Shown piece by piece: positions 11,274 through 19,739 of a stretch of 48,962 nucleotides of DNA. A program made the translations under genes and the position numbers. Within the stretch, counting starts at the first letter, position 1, and each line of letters begins with the position of its first letter. The notes under the pieces are model-generated. The model did no database searches. It worked only from the letters and a program-made list of their open reading frames with translations, and was not told the origin of the DNA. This stretch comes from Halobacillus litoralis (GTDB taxonomy: Bacteria > Bacillota > Bacilli > Bacillales > Halobacillaceae): positions 1 through 48,962 of the forward strand of contig NZ_JAIVKN010000008.1 of NCBI RefSeq assembly GCF_020524025.1. Reading direction: 5' to 3'.

Positions 11274-12191
11274 CTACAACCAAAAACTTACGACGGCACT
11301 CCCAAATACTGCAGCTGCAAAGATAGATAAAGCTGCTAACTCCATCTCCTCTCCCCGCCTGCCATCCCTTCGCTTTTGGAGGCGGGACGAACCTTCCTGC
11401 CTTTTTAATAAAATGTCGGTTAAGCCGGCTTTCATCGCTTGAGCACTTTTGTATCTGCCTTTCCAACAGGATTGTATAAACTGCCGGTATGGCTTCAACT
11501 GAGAAGAAGAGGCTAACTTACTTTCTAGTGTCTTCAATGGAGAACTGCCTTTTTCAAATTTGGCTGGATAAGCCATTTCCATCATAATCATAGTGACGGC
11601 AAACAAATCATACGTGGGTTCTGATCTTCTCATCCCCATCCCCCAGTACCCTCGGTCATAAAATTCGGTATACTCTTTAATAGCCCTGCCGGACGCTGTT
11701 ACCCCACCGACATCAATCCACCGTATACGAGAGGAGGAGACTAACAAGTTATCTGTTTTCAAGTCTCCGAATACATAGCCGCATTCGTGAAGCTTTTCCA
11801 GATCCGTCAGCAGCTGAATCGCGCATATACCTATCCATTCATTGGTCTTTCCTTTAATGAACGAAGAAAGAGAAATACCATCTATATATTCCATTACATA
11901 AAAAGGGTGCGCCCCCCCTTTTTGATCTACCCAATCATCCACATCAACAAAAGAAGGCCCAAGTTTTACCCCTTGGACCTTGCCGAATTTTTTGAGCATA
12001 TTTACTTCCAGCATCATACGGGAACTATCTTCCCCCATTTTCAGGGCATACGTATCCCCTTGTAATGTCCGGCACAAAAAAACTGTCCCGCAGGCTCCAA
12101 AGCCCAGTTCCTTAATAATCATGTATTTATGCCCATTCCATTTTCCGATAACTTGGCTTCCAGGGGTTAAGTTAAAAGCCCGTTTCTTCAT
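11274..12191 (-). CDS. yabT: Sporulation Ser/Thr protein kinase YabT, C-terminally membrane anchored
   Basis: Hanks-type kinase; the B. subtilis homologue is active at the forespore septum, binds DNA and phosphorylates RecA. Starting at ATG 12191 (GGAGA eight bases before) it has about 305 residues; a start at 12206 has no ribosome site. The ATP lysine is in TYALKMG, the catalytic loop reads FGDLKTDNLL instead of canonical HRDLKxxN, and the metal-binding loop reads IDVGG instead of DFG. These deviations are typical of this small clade. A single hydrophobic helix forms the extreme C-terminus, after a basic stretch. It overlaps yabS by 20 bp, so translation is coupled. Confidence 0.9.
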   Translation of the reverse strand: MKKRAFNLTPGSQVIGKWNGHKYMIIKELGFGACGTVFLCRTLQGDTYALKMGEDSSRMMLEVNMLKKFGKVQGVKLGPSFVDVDDWVDQKGGAHPFYVMEYIDGISLSSFIKGKTNEWIGICAIQLLTDLEKLHECGYVFGDLKTDNLLVSSSRIRWIDVGGVTASGRAIKEYTEFYDRGYWGMGMRRSEPTYDLFAVTMIMMEMAYPAKFEKGSSPLKTLESKLASSSQLKPYRQFIQSCWKGRYKSAQAMKAGLTDILLKRQEGSSRLQKRRDGRRGEEMELAALSIFAAAVFGSAVVSFWL

Positions 12192-12909
12192 ATGGATCTT
12201 CTCCATCTCTTAAACGTTCAAATAACGGCTTTCCAGCAAAGGTATACAAGGCCTCTTTTAATGCAGGTCCTGTGGGTGTATATCCACCGCTGTTCAACTT
12301 TGAAAAGATTCCATGAATTTCTCCCAATTCAGGTGTCCAATCCACCATTTTCTTAATGGTCTTTTTAGGATCAGGAAAAGCATACACGCTAAACTGATTG
12401 GATCCTGATCTTGCATTTAAACTTAAAGACAAATCAAACAGAGCCTCTTTTACTGTTGGAAGCTTATGGTGCATACTAGCGCTTGTATCCACAAGTACCA
12501 GAACATCCAGGTCACAGCTTTCCCCCAGCTCCTCTACTACCTCTACTACCTCGCCCCTTTGTTCAGGAGGAAGCTCTTCGATCGTTTGATCCTTCCCTAA
12601 TATTTCTGTTAATTCTTTATTAACGAAACCTTGAATCGTCTGATTCATGGCTTGTCTCGTCACCATTTGCACGGTTTGGGACAAACTTTTCTGATATACA
12701 ATTTGACTGACGCCTCCACCTGCCTCAGCAATCGATTCTACTTCTTCAAGCCCCTGGGGCCTGCCATTCTGCCGATCGTCAAGTACGCCAATCACATTGA
12801 CCGTTACGCCCTGATTCCTCGCGAGCGCCGCTACAGCAATCGGGTCTTCTCCATGGTTCGAGCATCCATCCGTCAATAAAAGAATCTGCTTTAATCGGCC
12901 TGGTTTCAT
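12172..12909 (-). CDS. yabS: VWA-domain protein YabS
   Basis: The 245-residue protein contains a von Willebrand A-type domain with an intact metal-ion site DTSAS (141-145) and downstream GGYTPTGPAL. The N-terminus (LLLTDGCSNHGEDP) resembles the second half of another VWA fold, so the protein may hold a circularly arranged or partial second domain. AGGAGG precedes the ATG. It overlaps yabT; the yabS-yabT pair downstream of spoIIE is conserved in spore formers and transcribed in sporulation in B. subtilis. Its biochemical role is unknown; pairing a VWA protein with a kinase suggests partner binding. Confidence 0.88.
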   Translation of the reverse strand: MKPGRLKQILLLTDGCSNHGEDPIAVAALARNQGVTVNVIGVLDDRQNGRPQGLEEVESIAEAGGGVSQIVYQKSLSQTVQMVTRQAMNQTIQGFVNKELTEILGKDQTIEELPPEQRGEVVEVVEELGESCDLDVLVLVDTSASMHHKLPTVKEALFDLSLSLNARSGSNQFSVYAFPDPKKTIKKMVDWTPELGEIHGIFSKLNSGGYTPTGPALKEALYTFAGKPLFERLRDGEDPYEETGF

Positions 12910-12973
12910 TGTGAATATCCCTCCTGTTTCGTTGCTTCCATCTTCGCCGAAAAGGAGGATTTATATACTTCCT

Positions 12974-15421
12974 TTAAGCTTCTTTTTGCTCGGAAGGAAT
13001 CGATGACCACTGCGGCATATAATGATCGATTCTTGCCACAATGACCGTCATATCATCTACAATATTTCCGGATTGTGTCCGTATCACCTCTTCTAATAGG
13101 ACATCCGCCATAATCTGCGGGTCGTCCGTGTTGATTTCTCTAATCTTACGCTTTAACCACATTTCTACGTTCTCAATCTGCTTCGGTCCTTCAAAGATGC
13201 CGTCACTCATCATGATGAGGAAATCCCCTGCCTTTAATTGTTCACTTCTCATATCCACATCAACATCCGGTATAATTCCCATCGGGAGATTGCCGGCCTC
13301 GATAGTGAAGATCTTATCCCCCCTTTTGATAAAACTAGGCGTACTGCCGACCTTTACGAATTTAGAGGTCGCCTGATGCAGATCAATAACTGCCAAATCC
13401 AGTGTTGAAAATATTTCATCATTTGTCCGTAAAGACAAAATGGAATTAATAGATTGTATAGCCACAGATTCCTGGATGCCTGATTGTAGAATCTGTTTTA
13501 ATAAGCGCAGCGTTTCCATACTTTCTTCATGAGCACGTTCCCCGTTGCCCATTCCATCACTAATCGCTAAGGCATACTTCCCCCTTCCCAGTTCCATCAT
13601 TGTAAAGCTGTCTCCGGAAATAAACCCTCCCCCTTTAGCCGCATGGGCTACTCCAGATTCAATTGAGAAATGCTTGGCCGAACCAAAAGTCAGGTAGCAC
13701 CTGCCCTGCGGATAAGGGGAAATTTCCTCCATTGTTACAACAATCGTCTCTCCCAGGATATCCGACAAAACAGGAGCAATGATTTTCGCCCCTTCCCCAC
13801 GATAATTATCAATCTCAACAATTAATTCCAGGTCCATATTCCCAGAATCCAGCGAATAAATTTCTAGTTTTTGAATCACCATCCCCATGCGCTCCAGCGC
13901 GTGATAAATAATCTGCTCTTTGTGTTCATGATGTTCCCGTTCTTTCACAATTTCTTTAGCAAAATTATTCATAACTTCAGAAACTCCCTGCAGCTGCTCA
14001 GCTACAAACCTTCGACTTTCTAACACCTGCCTTTTCAATTGTTTATTCGCATGATAAAAAGATAGCTCATGATTCATCGTATCTATTAATTTCTGAGGTT
14101 TTACACAATGCTGATCCAGACTTTTCCTGAGCACGCGGCTCGGCTCTCCCCTCTCATCTAATTCATGCATCAGTTCCGTCATCAGATCATGGGTCTCGTC
14201 AAACCTCCTCACCCAGCATTTTTCTTTCATAAAACAGGACTGGCACGTTTTTTCTGTCACATGACTTAAAAAATAATCAATTTCTTCTGCCTCCGCACTC
14301 CCCTCACTGGACGTATCCACACGCGTAAAACTTTTCGATAAAGCCTGAAAAACGTCCGAAAATTTCCCGACCCTGACAGCCGTGACATCTCGAACTTTTT
14401 GTAAATATTTTTGTTGTTCTGAATGATGCTCCTCTGTCCCAGGAACATATTTAGAAAGTTGTTTAATCCAACTGTTCGGCGTCAACACAAATAATGCCAC
14501 CGCCCAGGCTGAAGCCCATAATGATGATGGCAGACCAGCCCCATTATTTACGTAAAAGCCGATCAATAGAGTTCCAACCACAAGGCCGGCACTCACACCA
14601 GCCTTCTTCCCTTCCTTCAGTAAACCTCCAAGCAAGCCTGAAAAAGCCAGCAGGCTCATTTGATAAATATGATCCATATTGGACAGGCTCAGCACGAGGC
14701 CGGTCACCACACCCACGGTAGAACCAATGGCTGCTCCTGCGGTGTAAGCAAGCAGAATAACTAAGTATCTTGCAAATATATCAACAACAGCTACGCCCTG
14801 AACCTGCCACCCGATCATTCCTGTCAGGACGGAAGCTAATAATATAATTAAACAAACAATTTCTTCGTTTTTTAATGAAGGTTGAAATCTTTGTGGTGTT
14901 AAAAGTGGAATACTCTGCATAAAGATAAGGACAAGGATGAAACTGAGCACCCCTTCTGCAAACATCAACGTAATCTCGTATAGCTGCCATCGATCTAAGA
15001 GCGCCAGACTGACTGTCCGTGGAATCAGGCTGGCCATCAGTGCAAGCGTCGGCAGCCATTTCTGGGGGTGACTTGTTTTGTGCAGCGCCAGGCTTAAGAG
15101 CAAAAAAGTCATCGACGCCCCCACCACGTACCCTGCATGACCGTAGCTGTATGTAGACGCCCCGGCTGCCATCATAACGGTTACGGGTATGACGAGCGGT
15201 CGTTTTAACCACCAGATTACCGCTAAAAAAGCTACACCAAAAGGGGCCATCGATGAAAGAATAATAGCTCGTCCTAATAAAAGGGCTAAAACCATATGGA
15301 AGACCCCTTTATCAGCCATAAATGAAAAGGTACCTAATGAAGCACGTTGCAGCCCTTGCACAATCCCAAATCCCCTGGCAGCGTTCTGACGATTTTCACG
15401 TTTTGATACAGTTCCTAACAT
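12974..15421 (-). CDS. spoIIE: Stage II sporulation protein E, PP2C phosphatase
   Basis: Membrane phosphatase that dephosphorylates SpoIIAA and so frees sigma-F in the forespore; it also binds FtsZ at the polar septum. From ATG 15421 (AAGGAG eight bases before) the product has 815 residues, near the 827 of B. subtilis. About ten hydrophobic segments fill residues 45-310, followed by a coiled central FtsZ-interacting region with a cysteine cluster (TCQSCFMKEKC), then the C-terminal PP2C domain with ISDGMGNGERAHEES and MMSDGIFEG holding the metal aspartates. A reading extended to 15580 adds an implausible cysteine-rich N-terminus that overlaps the promoter. Confidence 0.96.
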   Translation of the reverse strand: MLGTVSKRENRQNAARGFGIVQGLQRASLGTFSFMADKGVFHMVLALLLGRAIILSSMAPFGVAFLAVIWWLKRPLVIPVTVMMAAGASTYSYGHAGYVVGASMTFLLLSLALHKTSHPQKWLPTLALMASLIPRTVSLALLDRWQLYEITLMFAEGVLSFILVLIFMQSIPLLTPQRFQPSLKNEEIVCLIILLASVLTGMIGWQVQGVAVVDIFARYLVILLAYTAGAAIGSTVGVVTGLVLSLSNMDHIYQMSLLAFSGLLGGLLKEGKKAGVSAGLVVGTLLIGFYVNNGAGLPSSLWASAWAVALFVLTPNSWIKQLSKYVPGTEEHHSEQQKYLQKVRDVTAVRVGKFSDVFQALSKSFTRVDTSSEGSAEAEEIDYFLSHVTEKTCQSCFMKEKCWVRRFDETHDLMTELMHELDERGEPSRVLRKSLDQHCVKPQKLIDTMNHELSFYHANKQLKRQVLESRRFVAEQLQGVSEVMNNFAKEIVKEREHHEHKEQIIYHALERMGMVIQKLEIYSLDSGNMDLELIVEIDNYRGEGAKIIAPVLSDILGETIVVTMEEISPYPQGRCYLTFGSAKHFSIESGVAHAAKGGGFISGDSFTMMELGRGKYALAISDGMGNGERAHEESMETLRLLKQILQSGIQESVAIQSINSILSLRTNDEIFSTLDLAVIDLHQATSKFVKVGSTPSFIKRGDKIFTIEAGNLPMGIIPDVDVDMRSEQLKAGDFLIMMSDGIFEGPKQIENVEMWLKRKIREINTDDPQIMADVLLEEVIRTQSGNIVDDMTVIVARIDHYMPQWSSIPSEQKEA

Positions 15422-15448
15422 TCTCATCACTCCTTCTTTGTGAAACCT

Positions 15449-15481
15449 ATTAAACCACATCCAGAACAAGCATTTTGTCAA
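15449..15481 (-). promoter_or_regulatory. spoIIE promoter with 21-bp spacer (Spo0A-activated type)
   Basis: TTGACA (15476-15481) and TTTAAT (15449-15454) are 21 bp apart. The B. subtilis spoIIE promoter has the same over-long spacing and is activated by Spo0A~P with sigma-A. A partial 0A box, TATCGAA (one mismatch to TGTCGAA), lies upstream near 15507-15513. The rest of the 15482-15644 gap shows nothing else I can name. Confidence 0.8.
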
Positions 15482-15644
15482 AACAACAGGAGAGCAGAAA
15501 CAAAAACTTCGATAGTTTTCACATAGTCTAAGCTCCTTTCTACAAATTCCCCCCGGGCTAGCTCTCTCAAGTCCTCTCACCTTACAAAAACTTACTTATT
15601 TCCTTAGCGAAATAGACAGAGTTATCTGATTTATTTATTTGTTG

Positions 15645-15673
15645 TTGACACTTTTTTTTTCATGGTGTACTAT
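15645..15673 (+). promoter_or_regulatory. tRNA-Met/tRNA-Glu promoter
   Basis: TTGACA (15645-15650), 17-bp spacer containing a run of T, TACTAT (15668-15673), about 36 bp before tRNA-Met. Divergent from spoIIE. Confidence 0.88.
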
Positions 15674-15709
15674 ATGACTTGTGACTTTGAGAGAACAACT
15701 TATTCACAT

Positions 15710-15786
15710 GGCGGTGTAGCTCAGCTGGCTAGAGCGTACGGTTCATACCCGTGAGGTCGGGGGTTCGATCCCCTCCGCCGCTACCA
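15710..15786 (+). tRNA. tRNA-Met (anticodon CAT)
   Basis: 77 nt with encoded CCA. The acceptor stem GGCGGTG pairs with CGCCGCT (G-T at the end), the D arm is AGCTCAGCTGGCTAGAGCG, the anticodon loop is TTCATAC, and the T loop is TTCGATC. Acceptor features match the elongator tRNA-Met of Bacillus; the same CAT anticodon is shared by initiator and lysidine-modified tRNA-Ile, which differ elsewhere. Confidence 0.95.
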
Positions 15787-15808
15787 TTTATTTTTTTCTT
15801 ACATAACT

Positions 15809-15880
15809 GGCCCGTTGGTCAAGTGGTTAAGACACCGCCCTTTCACGGCGGTAACACGGGTTCGAATCCCGTACGGGTCA
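15809..15880 (+). tRNA. tRNA-Glu (anticodon TTC)
   Basis: 72 nt. The acceptor GGCCCGT pairs with ACGGGTC; the anticodon stem CCGCC/GGCGG flanks loop CTTTCAC with anticodon TTC; the T arm has TTCGAAT. CCA is not encoded. It follows tRNA-Met by 22 bp in the same transcript. Confidence 0.95.
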
Positions 15881-15900
15881 TCTAAACATTCTTGTCCTAA

Positions 15901-15937
15901 AAAAGCACGCCTCTTTTAAAAGAGGCGTGCTTTTTTA
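15901..15937 (+). terminator. tRNA operon terminator
   Basis: AAAAGCACGCCTCTTTT pairs perfectly with AAAAGAGGCGTGCTTTT and continues into a T run. A strong stop for the plus-strand tRNA transcript, facing the yabR terminator. Confidence 0.95.
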
Positions 15938-15997
15938 TGTTTTTGGCCATTGATCTTCACAAAAAGAAACTGTTTGGAGAAATAGATAGAATTTCAC

Positions 15998-16034
15998 GCA
16001 AAAAAAGAACAGACCCAGTCTGGGTCTGTTCTTT
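15998..16034 (-). terminator. yabR intrinsic terminator
   Basis: On the minus strand AAAGAACAGACCC pairs with GGGTCTGTTCTTT around AGACT, followed by T residues. It is symmetrical enough to act in both directions. Confidence 0.92.
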
Positions 16035-16077
16035 ATATGAAAGTGCGCACCTTTTACTCATTGTCCTAGACAGCAAG

Positions 16078-16464
16078 CTATCCTCGTTTAGCACCTCGAC
16101 CTCCACGTTTGGATTCCGTGTGCTTTTTCAGTGATGCTAAGCGTTCGTCGCTATCCTTCATAAAACGGTTCATCTTCTGTTCGAAAGACTCCGCTGGTTT
16201 ACGAGGTTTTGGCGGACGACGATTTGTGTTCTCTTTTGCTTTTTTAATGGAAAGTCCAATCTTCCCATCATCCCCGACATTGATGACTTTCACTTCAACC
16301 TGATCTCCCTGGCTTAAGTGTTCATTAATGTCTTTTACATAGTTGTCGGCAACTTCACTAATGTGGACCAGACCCGTCTTCCCATCTGGAAGTTCAACGA
16401 ATGCTCCGAAATTAGTGATACCCGTTACCTTACCCTGCAGCTTGCTGCCTACTTCAATTGACAT
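16078..16464 (-). CDS. yabR: S1-domain RNA-binding protein YabR
   Basis: 128 residues. One S1 OB-fold fills about residues 5-74 (GKVTGITNFGAFVELPDGK, GLVHISEVADNYV, GLSIKKA), followed by a basic, proline- and arginine-rich tail likely to bind nucleic acid. Related to general-stress S1 proteins and the polynucleotide phosphorylase S1 domain. It has its own promoter overlapping the divIC end and its own terminator. The precise role is unknown; a translation or RNA-stability function is inferred from the fold. Confidence 0.9.
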   Translation of the reverse strand: MSIEVGSKLQGKVTGITNFGAFVELPDGKTGLVHISEVADNYVKDINEHLSQGDQVEVKVINVGDDGKIGLSIKKAKENTNRRPPKPRKPAESFEQKMNRFMKDSDERLASLKKHTESKRGGRGAKRG

Positions 16465-16515
16465 AAAAAAAATGCTCCTCCTTAGAATTTCGATAAAAAT
16501 GTATCGTTCCTATAT

Positions 16516-16545
16516 ATTATATATAAGCGATGAAAAGAGTGTCAA
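16516..16545 (-). promoter_or_regulatory. yabR sigma-A promoter
   Basis: TTGACA (16540-16545), 18-bp spacer, TATAAT (16516-16521). The -35 overlaps the last codons of divIC. Confidence 0.85.
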
Positions 16546-16925
16546 TATGATGGATCTTCATTCGGCATTTTAAAGATGATTTCGCCTTCTTTTGAGAAGA
16601 AATAATTCGTTCTTGCAATCTGCAATACATACTCCTCATCTTTCAAAAGTTCAATCTCCTGCTCCAGATCACTTTCCTCTTTTTTCAAAGCGTCCATATC
16701 CTGTTGCATTTGCTCGTACTGCTCACTCTTTTGAGCATACAGAGACTGTTGTTTCATATGATAGAATATCATGGAGCCAGCGACGATCGACACTAACAGG
16801 GCAAACATTACGAGACGGCGAATTAAGCGCTTCTTTTTCCTATGATGTCTGTCCAAGTAGGCATCGTAGTTCTTCATGTATGTAGAATCAAGACGGGCTA
16901 CCGACTCCGACTGTCTCTTTGCCAT
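16542..16925 (-). CDS. divIC: Cell-division protein DivIC (FtsB family)
   Basis: Septal membrane protein that forms a complex with FtsL and DivIB/FtsQ. The 127-residue protein has a basic cytoplasmic N-terminus, one transmembrane helix at about 37-56, and an extracellular leucine-zipper-like coiled coil at about 60-105 ending in the conserved DEEYVLQIARTNYFFSKEGE segment. It lies at the end of the yabP-yabQ-divIC run, 16 bp after yabQ, as in B. subtilis. Confidence 0.95.
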   Translation of the reverse strand: MAKRQSESVARLDSTYMKNYDAYLDRHHRKKKRLIRRLVMFALLVSIVAGSMIFYHMKQQSLYAQKSEQYEQMQQDMDALKKEESDLEQEIELLKDEEYVLQIARTNYFFSKEGEIIFKMPNEDPSY

Positions 16926-16941
16926 GTGCGTTTGGCCTCCT

Positions 16942-17532
16942 TTACTTTTTGAATCGTTTCATCCAATTGATCATTGTATTCTGCATTTTATCCAAAAACC
17001 CTGCTAATTGCCTTAAGTAAATTTTCATGTTTTTCGGCAAAAGTCGCCAAATCAATATGAAAACTAACCGGATTGGATAAAATACGACAACAAACAATAT
17101 AATGATACCCTTTAAAAGTATCTTATAAACGCCAATAAGTAAAGAAATAATAAGGAAAATGATGGATTTCGATGGAAGGAATAAAAGATAATAGATTGTT
17201 TTCTTTAAAAACCTCAAGATCCCAAGGCCGATACGAATCCACATTTCAAGCGTTCTTAAGTAAAGGCTCTGAAACATGGCACGATACGCCGCAAATCCAC
17301 ATACGATGGCGACAAAAACATAAACCCTTAACTCCCCGTAATTGGCCAGGTAAAGCAAATAAAAAAGAAAAGCCGCTTGAAGTAACCAAAATAACAATTG
17401 ATATACGATTTCAAGCCAGCTTCTTTTATTTCTTTTATGAAAAAAACGTTCAAACGTATCTAAAAAAGCCCCAACGCATATGCCTCCGAAAATCATCGAT
17501 AAGATCGTAACGAACTGTGTGGTAAGCGTCAT
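16942..17532 (-). CDS. yabQ: Spore cortex biosynthesis protein YabQ
   Basis: The 196-residue protein has about five hydrophobic segments (roughly 7-27, 42-63, 66-86, 118-138 and 140-165) and a basic C-terminus. In B. subtilis YabQ is made in the mother cell, sits in the outer forespore membrane and is needed for cortex formation. Its start overlaps the yabP stop by four bases. Residues after 170 are lysine- and arginine-rich. Confidence 0.93.
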   Translation of the reverse strand: MTLTTQFVTILSMIFGGICVGAFLDTFERFFHKRNKRSWLEIVYQLLFWLLQAAFLFYLLYLANYGELRVYVFVAIVCGFAAYRAMFQSLYLRTLEMWIRIGLGILRFLKKTIYYLLFLPSKSIIFLIISLLIGVYKILLKGIIILFVVVFYPIRLVFILIWRLLPKNMKIYLRQLAGFLDKMQNTMINWMKRFKK

Positions 17533-17834
17533 TTGAAGAGCTTGCTAAATAGCCCTTTAGCTTTCTCCCCTTGGTGCTCGTCCAAGTATGACATTTCATA
17601 CATCTTTCCTTTAATGGACACAATGCCTGCATCTAAGTCTAAATTTTTCATTTGGAGATTTTGACCACGGACAACAAGGTAACCCATGCTTGTCTGCAGT
17701 AAAAACTCCTCACTGTCGAAGCTGTCCACTTCCTTTACCCCTGATATCTCTATATTTCTTCTGTTCCATATCTTCACGTTGTGTTCAACTGGTTGCTGAC
17801 TTCTTAATCCCTGGTTCTTCTCATAAGCTTCCAT
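17529..17834 (-). CDS. yabP: Sporulation protein YabP
   Basis: 101 residues of the YabP/YqfC family, containing the core NIEISGVKEVDSFDSEEFLL and the segment GYLVVRGQNLQMKNLDLDAG. In B. subtilis it is expressed in the mother cell under sigma-E; its molecular role is not known. It is preceded by a 171-bp gap with the rqcP terminator and a CATAGTTT sequence resembling a sigma-E -10, but I found no convincing -35 partner. AAGGAGG followed by a second GGAG precedes the ATG. Confidence 0.92.
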   Translation of the reverse strand: MEAYEKNQGLRSQQPVEHNVKIWNRRNIEISGVKEVDSFDSEEFLLQTSMGYLVVRGQNLQMKNLDLDAGIVSIKGKMYEMSYLDEHQGEKAKGLFSKLFK

Positions 17835-17942
17835 CTCCTAACAGCCTCCTTCTCTAGTACAAACTATGAGAAAAATAAGGCAATTAGAACTTGAAACAAA
17901 AGCATTCAAATCAGGAAGAAAGAAAGCAGGTATAGACAGACA

Positions 17943-17981
17943 AACGGCTGTAACCCTTTGGAACAGTGGGTTACAGCCGTT
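17943..17981 (-). terminator. Terminator after rqcP
   Basis: AACGGCTGTAACCC pairs perfectly with GGGTTACAGCCGTT around an 11-base loop. The T-tract that follows is short (TTTGTCTG), so termination may be incomplete. Confidence 0.8.
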
Positions 17982-18005
17982 TGCGTAAACTTAAAAGTCA
18001 TGGAC

Positions 18006-18269
18006 TTACGATTGGTTAACAGGTTCTTCTTTTTTTATTTCATATAGGGAAGCCGCTTCGTTTTTATTGACGTTCTCCTTTAGAGACTTCACTTCAATCG
18101 TTAATACTTTTTGACCAAATTGAATCGTTAATTCATCCCCAATGGCTACATTGCTGGCCGCTTTACTCTTCGCTCCATTGATGCTGATGCGACCTTGATC
18201 AGCCACTTCTTTTGCGAGTGTACGTCTCTTTATTAAACGGGAAATTTTAAGGAATTTGTCCAAACGCAT
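18006..18269 (-). CDS. rqcP: Ribosome-associated quality-control protein RqcP (S4 domain, YabO)
   Basis: Small S4-fold RNA-binding protein homologous to Hsp15. In B. subtilis RqcP binds the stalled 50S subunit and helps RqcH add alanine tails to nascent chains. The 87-residue protein has the S4 signature MRLDKFLKISRLIKRRTLA at the start and GRISINGAKSKAASNV after it. The ATG at 18269 lies one base past the mazG stop (TAA, G, TG-ATG), with AAAGGAG inside the end of mazG. Last gene of yabM-mazG-rqcP. Confidence 0.94.
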   Translation of the reverse strand: MRLDKFLKISRLIKRRTLAKEVADQGRISINGAKSKAASNVAIGDELTIQFGQKVLTIEVKSLKENVNKNEAASLYEIKKEEPVNQS

Positions 18270-18272
18270 CAC

Positions 18273-19739
18273 TTATTCCGCTCCTTTATTTTTAACTTTC
18301 GCTTGCACCCATAGTTCTTCTAAGGAATTTAAATCATAATCTTTCAGCTGACGCCCTTTATGTTCCGCTTCTTTTTCCATAGACAATAGCCGCGTGCGGA
18401 ATTTTCTATTGGTACGTTGAAGGGCATTTTCACTGTTCAGCTTGTAATGTCTGGCTAAATTCGCAATAGCAAACAACCAGTCTCCAAATTCTTTTTCCAT
18501 TTCCTCCTGGCTGCCTGATTCCCTGGCTTCTTGGAATTCCTGCCATTCTTCCTCTACCTTTTCAATTACAGGCTCTACAGAATCCCAGTCAAATCCGACC
18601 TTGGCTGCTTTTTTTTGCAGCTCTTCCGCCTGCAGTAAAGCAGGGAAACTTTCGGGCACTGAATCTAAAATGGAAGCAGGGGCTTCTCCTTTTTCCTGCT
18701 GCTTAATCGCATCCCAGTTGGAGAGAACCTCTTCTGCATCTGCTGCCTCTATTTCTCCAAATACATGAGGATGGCGGCGGATCATTTTTTCCGTTACCGT
18801 TACTATTACGTCGTCGATTGTAAAATATCCTTCATCTTCACCAATTTGACTGTGTAACATCACTTGTAACAGCACGTCCCCCAATTCCTCTATCATATTT
18901 TCATCGTCCATACGATTCACAGCATCTATGAACTCATAGGCTTCTTCAATCATATACTTACGAAGAGACTCATGGGTTTGTTTCCGATCCCAGGGACAAC
19001 CTTCCGGACTGCGAAGAATTCTTATGACTTCTCTCAGTCGGAAGAACTGGTGATTTAAATCTGCCGGTTCCACCGGGGCCACGTACACACTTGTGAGGTT
19101 GTCTACCTGCACATTTCGATCCAACTCTTCCAATGTAGTTTTCTGTACCCTCTCATTCTCACTTCCCGCTGCGGTTACAATTGTAACCGGATGTTCAGGC
19201 GGAAGGTCTTCAAGCAGCGTCAGTTTCACCTCTGATGCGATGACAGGGTCATACACCTGACATAAAACAATATGGTTCATATATTGGAGCTGGCTACGAT
19301 TCAAATCTGTCGCATCTAAAAATTGAAAGCCTTCAATGGGATCAATTTCAAGGGCTGTGAATGTTGCATCAAGAAAGCTCTGTCCACCTTTAATTTGAAG
19401 GTTGAGCCTTCCCTCCTCACGCTCTTCAATGAGCAGTTGAACCGTCTTTTCAGCCAGCATAGGATGACCTGGTACTAAATAGACAAGTTCCTCATTTTTT
19501 GAGAGTTTCACCAGACGTTCTACGATCTCTCTGTATACATCACCAAATTGGTCATGCCCTTCATAAACTTCATCAAAGCTTTGTATATGGATGCCTTCCC
19601 TTTGTAATTCCTGTATAACAGGATGTTTCAATGTTCTTGCGTAAATCGTGCTTTTCGAATTCATCAATTCCCGATATACGCCCAATGGCAGCTGGTCTAT
19701 GTCTGATGCTCCTAAACCTAGCACTTTCACAGTATTCAT
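18273..19739 (-). CDS. mazG: Bifunctional tetrapyrrole methylase-like / MazG nucleotide pyrophosphohydrolase (YabN)
   Basis: The 488-residue protein fuses an N-terminal tetrapyrrole (SAM) methylase-like domain (about 1-220, with VPGHPMLAEKT) to two C-terminal MazG-type domains. The first MazG domain holds GCPWDRKQTHESL and EEAYEFIDAV with the EExxE metal ligands (about 245-320); the second is near 390-450 (EEEWQEFQEA). MazG hydrolyses non-canonical NTPs; the role of the methylase-like part is unknown. The ATG overlaps the yabM stop by four bases. The fusion is normal for Bacillaceae. Confidence 0.94.
   Translation of the reverse strand: MNTVKVLGLGASDIDQLPLGVYRELMNSKSTIYARTLKHPVIQELQREGIHIQSFDEVYEGHDQFGDVYREIVERLVKLSKNEELVYLVPGHPMLAEKTVQLLIEEREEGRLNLQIKGGQSFLDATFTALEIDPIEGFQFLDATDLNRSQLQYMNHIVLCQVYDPVIASEVKLTLLEDLPPEHPVTIVTAAGSENERVQKTTLEELDRNVQVDNLTSVYVAPVEPADLNHQFFRLREVIRILRSPEGCPWDRKQTHESLRKYMIEEAYEFIDAVNRMDDENMIEELGDVLLQVMLHSQIGEDEGYFTIDDVIVTVTEKMIRRHPHVFGEIEAADAEEVLSNWDAIKQQEKGEAPASILDSVPESFPALLQAEELQKKAAKVGFDWDSVEPVIEKVEEEWQEFQEARESGSQEEMEKEFGDWLFAIANLARHYKLNSENALQRTNRKFRTRLLSMEKEAEHKGRQLKDYDLNSLEELWVQAKVKNKGAE

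Noticed and set aside
14781-15212. 143-codon minus-strand ORF inside spoIIE
   Set aside because: It is an out-of-frame reading within the membrane domain of spoIIE, without a ribosome site or family resemblance.
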